Assembly (NCBI RefSeq): GCF_000003815.2
Contig: NC_049993.1
Location: 15,071,199-15,135,198 of the forward strand
Origin: Branchiostoma floridae
Lineage: Eukaryota; Chordata; Leptocardii; Amphioxiformes; Branchiostomatidae
Direction: 5' to 3'
Length of the DNA: 64,000 bases
How positions within the stretch are numbered: position 1 is the stretch's first letter; every line of letters starts with the position of its first letter. The position numbers and the translations under genes were made by a program. A model generated the notes under the pieces. It worked only from the letters and a program-made list of their open reading frames with translations, was not told where the DNA came from and searched no databases. Positions 23,501-33,600 of this stretch are shown piece after piece.

Positions 23501-26425
23501 AAGAAATATAGTAGGGTGCACTTTAGCAATATCAAAATCGGATTTGTTCGAGCCACAAAATATTAAAAAGTTGCAAAATCCTGTCGGTGTATCTCACATG
23601 GTAACGTTCGATACAGGTGTTCTGGACAAGGTGATAAAAAGCCGTATCACACAAAGTTTTATCACACAGGCTTCAATCAAATAATTTGAACATACTCTGC
23701 CCATGCTGAGTGCAGCGTGGTCGAAAATTCTGAAACACTTGATTCAGACCTTGGAACATTGCTGTTGTAACAATTTTTGCTCGAGGGCACCAAATTTTCT
23801 CAAATCCTGGTGCATTTTGCATTGAAATGTGTTTTCTCAGGTGGGTATACATGTATGTCACAAATGGAATACAACACGGTGTATTCCGCATCACCCTCGG
23901 TACCATCCCTCCCGCGGGTCAGATCACCCTCCAGCCTTCCGGCGATCCTTCCCGTGGTTGAGTTGGTACCTTGGGTGATACGGAATACACCGTGTTGTAT
24001 TCTATATTTACGGTAATTTCCTATTTCAGGTGCTGTCACCAATGCCATGCTCATCCTGCCCCCCTCCCACATGTTGGAAGGCAGAGGCAAGCCCAGCGCC
24101 CCCCTCCCACAGTTCAAACGTCACCTCTACACACAGGGAGAGGACATAGAGGAAGGAACTAGGAACACTGTAGATGTCAGAATAGGGCAGTACCGAAAGG
24201 TGTGTACTACACTAGTTAATTCTAAGTTAGGCCTAGGAAAAAAATAATTTGTTTCCTGTTTCCCTACCTATCCTAGAAAAACCTGCTGACCATAGACTTT
24301 TTTGGGGGTTGGCAGTGGAGTCACATAGCTTCCAGTCAGAATTTTCAAGTCTTCGAATTCTTGTCCACAGTGCAACCAAAGTGTGTTCAAATCATATGAT
24401 GAAAGCCCAAGTAAAACCCATAGAACCCTGTGCGAAAAGTACCACCCTTTCAGGAAACCATTATTAAGCTTTTGCAGTGCCCAAGGTTGACATAAATTGT
24501 GATTCATTAAAGGCAATATGTCAAACTTTTCCAGGCCTCTTTAGACTTGGACATATGTAATCAAACAGTGTTAGAGGTTATGATATCCAGTGCTAGTTTG
24601 CATTGAATATTTTTTTTTTTTTTTCTTTTATTGCTTGCAGGGCCATGTTTCTGATCGGGTGCAGCAGGACTACACTGAACAGAAAAGAATACATGATTAT
24701 ACTGAACAGGTAATTGTAAAATATTATGATCATTTTACAATGTGTATGTGAGATCACGTGGTGTAAATGGCAGCAATTTGGGCTCAGGCCCAAGAGGTCC
24801 TGGCTTCGAAACCTGCCATGTCATTGATCTTGTGCCCTTGGGAAAGGCACTCAACATGACTTTTCTCACTTCACTCAGGTGAAAAATGAGTAAATATACG
24901 GTCAAGTCATGTAGTTTTAGATAGAAAGAGAGAGAGAGAGAGATAGATAGAGAGGGATACATACATGTATATCGCTACAGCAGAGAGCTAGTCCACTGGC
25001 AGTAGTCAGTGTGTTCATACTTTACCACATGCTGAGAGCTTATTGGGGATTAAGCACTATGTACAATTTATGGGGAAAGCANNNNNNNNNNNNNNNNNNN
25101 NNNNNNNNNNNNNNNNNNNNNNNNNNNNNNNNNNNNNNNNNNNNNNNNNNNNNNNNNNNNNNNNNNNNNNNNNNNNNNNNNNNNNNNNNNNNNNNNNNNN
25201 NNNNNNNNNNNNNNNNNNNNNNNNNNNNNNNNNNNNNNNNNNNNNNNNNNNNNNNNNNNNNNNNNNNNNNNNNNNNNNNNNNNNNNNNNNNNNNNNNNNN
25301 NNNNNNNNNNNNNNNNNNNNNNNNNNNNNNNNNNNNNNNNNNNNNNNNNNNNNNNNNNNNNNNNNNNNNNNNNNNNGAGATCTACACATGCAACAATAGT
25401 TATTTCTGAGCTGTGCACACTTTAGACATCTAGGTGTCCAATACACCATTTACAAAGCATCGATAACAATGCATTCGAAGACAACAAGGCCAAAAGTTTT
25501 CAGTATACTTTTTTTGTAAATTTCGGGGTAGGCAGCTCGTCGTGGGACGAACACACTGTCACATTCATTGCCAAATTTATATAGATCATAATTACACATG
25601 CTCACGGCACAAGACGAACATGATTCAACAACAATCTTGAATTTCTGTTGGTGACCTACAACTCATGTAAAAGTGTGAAGAACCGTTGCATAATAGCCCG
25701 GATCTACGACTGAATGGGCAAAATTGAACGTACGCAGCCATTTTCCCGCCATTTTTATATCTACGCTAGCAGTGAAGTGTTACGTCATAGCGGTTGTGAC
25801 GGACAGAAGTTAAATGAAAATTCTTGACAGTATACGTCCGTTTTCTCATGACATTTTGTATGCTCATGCAGGTTTATGTTTTATGCATTTACTGACAGAA
25901 AAGGAAGGAACATCAGAGGATGTATAAATGTACATAGCGGCAGTTAATTGTGCCGTGTTTCTTCCTACCGGTATTTTGTACCCCCTCCCAACCACGCGCC
26001 CGTTCGCCGTGTAATTCCGCGGCGTGTTACAATTACAATATTACGCTTTTAGCAGGACAAGAGTGGCAGAAAAGTTACACAGAAGAAGCGGCAAGGGTAA
26101 CCTATAACAGCAACATGTAACTGGAGAAAATGATGCGTTGACAATTTGTCAAATCAGTATGGCTAGAGAAATCGTCGTAAACGTACCGGTATTATGATAA
26201 TAGATGTTAAACTGTTTAGAGATAGACATACATTTTATTTGATACTTTTGTCATCAGATTGCCACTTTTATTTCTTCTTTTGTTCTTCAGAAGGATATTC
26301 AGGAGAAGGGTGATCATGGGAGTAAACAGGATCTGGAGTTTGAAGTGAAGAGGTTGAAGCACATCAACCAGGAGTTGTATCAATATGCCGCTCAGAACAT
26401 ATTCAACACCAATGGAAAAAGCTGA
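18500..26425 (+). CDS. WDR18: WD repeat-containing protein 18 (WDR18/Ipi3), complete
   Basis: WD40 beta-propeller of the PELP1-TEX10-WDR18 (Rix1-Ipi) complex, which acts in the nucleolus/nucleoplasm on pre-60S ribosome maturation. Ten exons join with consistent phases: 18500-18712, 20235-20345, 20724-20857, 21209-21359, 22106-22249, 22792-22859, 23272-23396, 24030-24199, 24641-24709, 26291-26425 (stop TGA). The product is 439 aa; human WDR18 is about 432 aa. Diagnostic stretches are [16 protein letters not shown] (exon 1), [13 protein letters not shown] (exon 3), the best WD unit [20 protein letters not shown] with LWD (exon 7), and a C-terminal heptad-like helix [11 protein letters not shown] (exon 10). 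The ATG at 18500 is chosen over an upstream in-frame ATG at 18422 because homology begins at [14 protein letters not shown] gap lies in intron 9, but the reading frame and length need no exon there. Divergent from the GH35 gene. Confidence 0.94.
18840..19110. repeat. TG-rich minisatellite in WDR18 intron 1
   Basis: GTGTGTGTTGTTTGTGT-type units repeated over about 270 bp. It directly abuts the left end of the foldback element at 19121. Confidence 0.8.
19121..19953. mobile_element. Long-TIR foldback MITE with TA flanks
   Basis: Ends CTGAAAGACGGAATACC and GGTATTCCGTCTTTCAG, each flanked by TA. Arms of roughly 200 bp are imperfect inverted repeats; both contain subterminal TAATACCACG repeats and the GCCGCGCGGGGCAGCGG-type block. 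A unique core of about 350 bp has no reading frame. The TA duplication suggests a Tc1/mariner-type transposase acting in trans (inference). It fills most of the non-microsatellite part of WDR18 intron 1. Confidence 0.8.
20388..20610. repeat. (CT)n polypyrimidine tract in WDR18 intron 2
   Basis: Over 200 bases almost entirely C and T on the plus (sense) strand, between a donor at 20346 and the next acceptor at 20723. Serine/leucine open frames here are artefacts. Confidence 0.85.
22278..22605 (-). mobile_element. CCTGCA-rich inverted-end element, copy 3
   Basis: Inverted relative to copies 1 and 2, starting CAGGGCTCGAAAGACCACCT and ending GTATTTCGAGCCCTGG, in WDR18 intron 5. Its left end lies about 29 bp from the exon 5 donor. 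Confidence 0.65.
23867..24003. mobile_element. Foldback element beside WDR18 exon 8
   Basis: Arms GGAATACAACACGGTGTATT and AATACACCGTGTTGTATTC, with inner GGTACC sites, form a hairpin. The right arm ends about 26 bp before the exon 8 start at 24030, so the element may contain or displace the branch-point region. Confidence 0.7.
24755..24915 (+). mobile_element. SINE family copy 3
   Basis: tRNA-like head region (GTGGTGTAAATGGCAGC, then CTGGCTTCGAAACCTG) followed by the core GTGCCCTTGGGAAAGGCAC and TTTTCTCACTTCACTCAGG. Followed by a (GA)n tract at 24925-24955. Confidence 0.65.
25082..25376. other. Assembly gap (295 N) in WDR18 intron 9
   Basis: Unknown sequence. The WDR18 reading frame passes directly from exon 9 to exon 10, so no exon is required here. 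Confidence 1.
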
Positions 26426-26687
26426 TATGACAATTATCATAATGGAAAACATCTTAGCATGAAAATTCATCTGTGCTTTGCTTTGTAAATGACATTGTGA
26501 AAAACAAAATTTTACTTGACTACAAAGTTGGGTCTTACTCAAAGTTTTGGTTGACCGCAACAACGTAGTTCCCAGAATCCAACCAGTGACGTAGAAGAGG
26601 AGATACATGTATTCACTGTGTGCATATATCTTCCCATGTTTACCTAATCAGAGGGTTCTTTATGTTTGTTTTAGAGGGTACATATCC

Positions 26688-26945
26688 GAAAGGTTTCCTT
26701 ATTGCCAATTAGAGACTCTAATACGATTCAAATGTGTTTCTCATGAGTTTCATGGTAATCAATCACTTCTAGGAAGAGAGCATAGTAGACAGCAGGCTGG
26801 CAGGTCCTTGTTTTACTGTGGGTGGAGCAATTGGTTATGGGCATTGTGTTTTTGCCATGGGGTTCCACATGTGTATCCTTCAGTCATACATTGGAATCAC
26901 AATTGAAAAGTGTCCCAGTATGTGTCTATACTGTATGACTGAGCT
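26688..26945. repeat. Dispersed repeat, copy 2 (inverted)
   Basis: Inverted partner of 15779-16042: GAAAGGTTTCCTTATTGCC, TTTCTCATGAGTTTCATGGT and CTTCAGTCATACATTGGA blocks in opposite order, within the likely WDR18 3' flank. An AATAAA at 27198-27203 could be a distal poly(A) signal. Confidence 0.6.
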
Positions 26946-27929
26946 TTGCGAGGGAGCCAGGAAACCTGTATTGCTCCGTTCATATGCTCGCATGTTATTC
27001 CGGAAGCGTGTCAAGTGCTAAGCAGAGAAATCATCATGTGAGGTGTATTTTTTTTTTTGTATGCCCCAACCAAACCTAATTATCAAAGCCAGAGACCTCC
27101 CAGATATGAAGTGAGCACACTTAGCATTTAGATACTGTGCCAATGCTATTATATTGAGATTTGAGACAGAATATTGTCATAAAAAAATATCTCACCCAAT
27201 AAACCACGATTGGACACTGGTATCTTTGACATCACTTCAGGAAGTTTCATTGCTTAATATGTATTCATAATTTAAAATTCAACTTCCTAATAGCATTAAT
27301 ATCTATTTGAATAACAGGTTCATGTAGTAAGAAGAAACTTGCAAATGATGGATATTTATTTCATCTCCAACATTTAATCAAAATTACACACACACACACA
27401 AAATGCAACTTTGTTGGCCCATCAGCAAATACAACGTATTATTACACAACATTTATAAACGACTACTAGACAATAGAACTATTTTAAGATGCACACAATT
27501 CTATAAATAGAGTTCAAACAGAGAAAATTGAACATAGGAAAAACACAACTTAGTCAAGTTAATACTTTCAATTAATAAGAAGTTGAATGTCAAACATTTT
27601 AGACCTTGCTTACCCTCCCCAAAGTGAAAGGGGGACTGAGAAATATATAATATTTGATTTATGAATTTTTGATGAATTATTTTTGTGATTGATGAAAAGT
27701 TGAGCTACTTGTTCCAGATATATATTTAAACTAGAGTTCAACGAACCCATCTCTTCGCCAAATAATCATGCCTTTATTTAAGACTTTAAGGTCTTATTCA
27801 TGTATTACTAAATAGCAAATGACTGCATGAACTGTGTTCCTCACAAACACACAAACATTACCAAAACCAGACTGTGACCTGACAGATGACCTGGTAGCAT
27901 CCCTGGTCAATCAGAATTTCATGCTTGTC
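26946..27929. other. Intergenic region after WDR18
   Basis: AT-rich with a short (CA)n run near 27390. No supported coding sequence on either strand. Confidence 0.5.
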
Positions 27930-29100
27930 AATTTAGACTTTGTCCCCAGTGTAAGGGCGTCCTCCAGCAAACCATCTGTATAACAGCTGTGTCCATAGAT
28001 ATAGGTCAAAATGAGATATATAGAGCACAGTTTATTTCTGTTAATAAGTTTTGCTGCAGTACCTTAGGAAGCCGCTAGGGGGCCCACTATCATAATTTAT
28101 CTTCGTTTTCCTGACCCCTACCCACCTACCAAATATCATCAGGATTTTTTCAAGGCTTCTCGAGTTATGCATTCCACAAACAAAAGGACGCACACACTCG
28201 GCCCGCTACCGTCCTAACGAAAAATTCTACGTCAACTATTTTCGAACACAACCTTCCTTTCCGCAGCCGCTACTTAAATACTAAATATCATGAAAATCCA
28301 TACACAGCTTCTTGAGTTATATGCTGTTGGCATGGATTTATGAACTTTCCTCATTAATTATGCAAATTAGCTACTGATTTGCATAATTAGTATTACATTG
28401 TATAAGTCATCACTCATTCTATCTACATACCGAAAATCCTTATGATCTGTTTACACGTTCTCAAGTTATCCTCGTCCAAAGTTTGAACGGAAATCGGTGC
28501 CTGCAGTTCCCAAAAAGCCGCTAGGGGGTCCAAACTCACAGCACTTACTCTCTGTTCCAAGGGCTATCTACCACTCAAAAATCATGACCACAGCATGTCC
28601 AGAACACGAAGTGCCAAAATTAAAAGTTTTGCTGCAGTACCTTAGGCAGCTACTAGGGTGCCCATTATCGAACTTGACCTTTGTTTTCCTAACCCCAATC
28701 CACCTAACAAATATAATCAGGATCCATTCAAGGGTTCTCGAGTTATCTTGCATACAGACAAACGCACTTACATACAAATCCCGCTACAGCACCTTAGGTA
28801 AGAGCCAGGTAAACCATTTTCGCACTTGACCTTCCTCTCTAAAACCGCTACACACCTACCAAGTTTCGTGAAAATCGCCCAGCTAGATTTTGACTTATGC
28901 TGCCAAAAACAAACCGCAAAAAACATACCAAGCTCGCTGCAGTACCGTAGGAAAACGCCAGGTAAACCGTTTTCAAACTTGGCATTCCTTTTGACAACTG
29001 CTACACACCTACCAAAAATCACAAAGTTCCATCCACAATTTCTCGAGTTATATGCTGTTGACCTACATACAGACCCAAGTCAAGCAATCTCATACTCTTC
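27930..29100. repeat. Degenerate tandem repeat, CTCGAGTTAT family
   Basis: Irregular units containing GCTGCAGTACCTTAGG, CCACCTACCAAATAT and TTCTCGAGTTAT recur about five times. Open frames here read through repeats and do not resemble proteins. A related inverted copy lies at about 53215-53465. Confidence 0.65.
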
Positions 29101-29471
29101 TTGGCGAAGAGAAAGATCGTAACTGGTAGACCTAAGTTAAAATCTGACTCTTCAACACCTCACAAACATTGAAAGCAGCGTTTCATTTATGTATGTATGT
29201 GCGTAGTAAATTCTGCCGCAATGCAAAATAAGTTAAAGTACATTGTGTCAAAGTGCACGCTTACTTTATAATAGCTTATAAACATTGGTGATGGGATATT
29301 GATAAAAAGGTGTTCTACAAACTCTTAAACATTGCGAACCTTGGACTTCTGAATTACTTAGCATGGACCAGTCCTCTTTTCACCCACAGTAAGTCCGATG
29401 GTCTGAAAATGGACTTACTCAAGGAGGATTGAAGATGGACTTACTGCCTAAATTGGTGTAAATACCTTTAA

Positions 29472-30421
29472 CCCTATTCAGACCGGGGGGGGGGGGCTTT
29501 TGAGGCCCGCGCTAACTTCGATGTCCTATAACGCCAGAACGGCTTACGCTAGAACCACCAAATTTGGTGAGTTTTCCTAAAATATTGTTGGCAACAATTT
29601 TACGAAGTTTGACAAATTTTCCATTTTTTCTTGTTGCCATGGCAACCGTTTGTTGACAGGCAGTTTTGCCAAAAATCACTATTTTTGGTTCTAACTATGT
29701 ATTTTTCACATTTATTTTCTATATTACTGCGATTTTGTTACATAAATAAAATCTTACATTATTCAGCATATCTTTCATAATTATATATGCATAAATTATG
29801 CTAATTTGATGACGTCATCAGCCCCAAATCCAAGATGGCGGACCGAATGGCCAGATCAATAATAACAAGCTAATTATCCCTTGAAATTTGTAACTACCTG
29901 GTATTTTTTCATCAAAAACCATCTAAATAAATGAATTTAGTCTATTTCCATTGCCCTTTGTGATTATTTGATGCAAAAAAAGTATTTTTCAAAATTCAAG
30001 GTGGTGGATATAATATGGCGGAGCCCAACTCGTATCTTAGATGTGCATGACGTCATTTTATGACGTCATTTTGACGTCATTGATGTTGCTATTGGCAACG
30101 CAAGTCGTAATAAACATTATTATTCTGTTATCTGCACTTGTTGTTACATTTTTGTAGCATAACTTGAAGATTTCTGAGAATACCCATTTTTCATGGGTTT
30201 GGCCAATGTAGTCAAATTGATGACGTCATAATTACGTCATCTTACGTCAACGTAACGTCAAACGTCACATACTTGTCAGATATTATGTCGAAATTATGTC
30301 CTGAAAATTTGGTGGCCCTACGGCACGTTGTTTTAGAGTTATAGGACTTAGAAGTGGAGGGCCTCAAAAGCCCCCCCCCCCCCGGTCCAGGGATGACCAA
30401 AAAAGCCCGGTCTGAATAGGG
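29472..30421. mobile_element. piggyBac-type MITE, full copy
   Basis: Ends CCCTATTCAGACC and GGTCTGAATAGGG, flanked on both sides by TTAA (29468-29471, 30422-30425). Runs of G and C follow the ends. 950 bp, no transposase frame. TTAA duplication and CCC ends are the piggyBac superfamily hallmark. It lies just beyond the distal last exon of the patatin/EF-hand gene and carries a minus-strand AATAAA at 29711-29716. Confidence 0.8.
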
Positions 30422-30475
30422 TTAAGGGCAGAATGAACTTTCAAGTGACAACAAGGCCAGGACAAAACTTAATTA

Positions 30476-30658
30476 TTAGTTGCCAAAGTCGAAGCTTCCA
30501 CGCCTGGACCCTGGTCGGGAGGAAGGCTTTCCACCGGCTGCAGAGTTCTGTCTGGAGTAGGTCTGCCTGAGGAAGGACCTACGCTGAGAGTCCCGGGGAC
30601 GCATGTTGTTGTTCCGTACAAACTCCCTCAGGAACGCCCTGGCACCTCGCCTCCCTTG
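30476..30658 (-). CDS. Patatin/EF-hand gene, distal alternative last exon 12b
   Basis: Acceptor TTTGCAG|CAAGGG. Encodes 60 residues starting QGRRGARAFLREFVRNN and ending SRRGSFDFGN, stop TAA. Phase 0, interchangeable with exon 12a. The tail is strongly basic with RRxS-type sites (QRRSF, SRRGS) that resemble basophilic kinase targets. The piggyBac-type MITE begins about 50 bp beyond the stop, so the 3' UTR must run into it or end very early. Confidence 0.8.
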   Translation of the reverse strand, partial: QGRRGARAFLREFVRNNNMRPRDSQRRSFLRQTYSRQNSAAGGKPSSRPGSRRGSFDFGN

Positions 30659-33600
30659 CTGCAAATGTGGATCACCCAAAACAAATATCATAAAGAAAAC
30701 AGGCAACAAAAAGGGCTGTGATTCTAGTTCTAGTTCATAATCTGCAAACTTCCTGGTAGGAATATCACGCAGACGGAGGAGGCTCAACCCGAACTTCTTG
30801 AATGTGTCCAGTGAGGGGCTGTCGACAATATGGGCGGAGAGGCTGTTCTTTATTTCGTGGGGTCAACTGCAAACTACAAAATACTTTTTTAAAAATATGA
30901 TACCTGCTCTTTATATATCTACACAGTACCACTGACGACCTTATACGTCTAAATGCTTCCAAACTCATACCCAGTTGTAATGAGTAACTTCTTTTTGGCG
31001 TGCCGATGTCTAACCTTCATCGACGTAATTACAAAATAAATTGAAAGATTAAGTGGGTTACTATCAACTGTTTTTAGGCTATAGCTAAAGTATGGTACGG
31101 TATTGAAAGTTGGTGCCCATCCCTCTCCTTCCACCGCATTTAATCTCCCCAACCAGAGTCAGGTAGCCATTTTACACGTAACCATGTCATCCTTGCATAT
31201 ATTTATTGCATTGAGGATTCAGTGGTAAAAGCAACCTTTATAACACTAGTATTTGGCAATACACATTGATTACGTATAGTCGTATTGAACATACATTTAT
31301 ATATATATAATATTAATTAGGTAATATTAAGTAATTTGCCGCTTGTTTTCGTAGATTTGTTTTTTAGGTATAATAGCCGACTGGACTCATATTTATATAT
31401 TGCACATTGGTGACGAGTAGTTTATATTCAGTAATAAAAAAGGATGATGCTAGAAACGTAGAGAGGTAAGTTCAGCTGCCTTTTTTTTTACAAGCGAGAG
31501 GAAGTCTCGGCAGAAAAGTCAAGTCATCAACTAGGTGTTTGATCAGTCGGTGAAATCTTCAGTTTGTTCGATGGACTCTCTCTGACTCGCCGCAAAATGC
31601 GTTCTCTTAGGAACCGCCCCCTTGGAGTCATCAATGTAACCATATCTCGCAGAGTTAGAAGACTGTGCATCAGTAGAATCAGAGTCTAAGACGTTAGGAA
31701 GGTTTCTTGAGGAGGTAGAAGGAAGTTCGGGACCAGGTCGTCGCTGAGGTTTCCTAGGAGTACGTTGTTGTTCTCCACGCGGCCGAAGTTTGAATTTTTT
31801 TACGAAGTTTTTCAGGAAGGCCCGGCAGCCTCTCTTCCCTTGCTGTTAGGGAAGAAGAAAAAGAAGAACAAGACAAGATGTATAGGGATGGCAGTGAAGA
31901 AAGATTAAGAACTGTAAGAGCGTCGCAAAGATGAAAATGTGAAAGATTAATATCTTTCAATTCTAGTGTCATTCTACGTTCATGATTCCAAACCGGGACT
32001 CGACCGAGTAGCTTTCGGGAATGAAAAATAAAATATTAAAGACACAGAACTTTTAAAAAATCTTCAGCATGTGTATCTTCTACCTTTTATGTTCGTTTTC
32101 GCAAAAACCCTGCCCGGGCCCCGGTGTTAAAATGTGATGTAAGCACTGTAATAGCGTGGAGGTATATTTGGGACATAGCTGTACTTGTGTCGTAAACATT
32201 TGGTTATCTTGTATGGAAAGAGACTGTCTTTGATCCTTGTAATTAGTTGGTTCTGTCAAAGCCTGCTTGAGAATTATATCATGACTTAAAAATCTTACGA
32301 CGACCAACACCAATGTCATTGCACGAAAAGGAGTGCGAGCATTTCATGGAACCGCAAAGCGTAATACAATATGTACACTGAATAATGGCCGAAGATAGAT
32401 TAATCCTTGAAAGATTTTCTACAAAGAAAGATTACAGGCCATTCCCTTATCACATTCTCCTCATAGATTCCGATGCTGATTGTCCGTTTGTCTTTCAAAA
32501 CATAATTTACATCCAAGACGGAATCGGTTTTGTTTCAATTTACTATCAAAATTTGATATAAATCCAGACATCAATGTAATTTTAGATGTGCATTTCTTAA
32601 TGTACTACGCTGTGCTAAATTGTAGGATCTTTAGAGATTTGCCCCATATGTTACATAAGGCCACACTTGGCAAATGATACCAGTCTACCACACTAGTATC
32701 ACTTTTACTCCACTAATTCACTTCTTTAATACAGGAATGAATGCCTTGTAATTGTTAGTTGTGATGCCACGTTTTGTCACTTCAAATCTTGTTACGACGT
32801 TTATGGTGTCTATTTTGATGATTTAGCCATCTTGTTTTTCTTACGCATCTCATTATTTTTGTATCCTGCATAGGATGCCATCTATAAATATTACATTGTG
32901 GCCTAATGTTTAACTTCTCTTACCTCGATCAAAAACAGTTTGTCCTCAGCTTCCAGATCAAAGTCCGCCGTGTCCACGTAGTCTGTGTCTACCCCGATGG
33001 TTCTATCGGCGTCTCTTTTCTGTAGACAAGGATAGTTGGTAGACAGCAATACATGAAAATTTTGCTTTTATCTGTTGTAAGATTTAGTATGATGATTGTG
33101 CATGATCTACGTTCCAATAGGTACTTAAGTTCCCTAAAAAAGTTCTTGTCACAGCTGTTGCATGACAGTCACGCGATTGCAAACTGAAGGAAAAGGCTAT
33201 ATCTATCATCGTGTCGTTTTATTGTAGTTTGCCTGAAAACCATACGGCATCAAAATCGTACAACAGTCTATATTAAATTTGAACGCATGGCATGATATGC
33301 GGTATGGTATTAATGATATTTTGTCCATACGGCAGTATTGTTTTAAGTCCGCAAAGTATTTTAATATATGTCAGTATATGATACTGACTCTTTGCATGTA
33401 AGTGTTCATTATGCATATATAGTTCATTGACACTTCCGAAAAAAAGGAACAAATCATTATCAACTAAAAGTGGTAATTTCCAACACGTCTCCACAACACA
33501 ACACATGTACAGCCATCTACATCAGAGATCTACAACCATCCCTGAACAGAGACGGGTGCAACGTATGATCCACTGCTTAATGTGTCACGTCTTCTATCTG

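Noticed and set aside
25011-25449. Open frames across the N run
   Set aside because: Continuity is created by N bases being read as X.
28497-29122. Frames of about 100 codons on both strands
   Set aside because: They lie in the CTCGAGTTAT tandem repeat and do not resemble a protein family.
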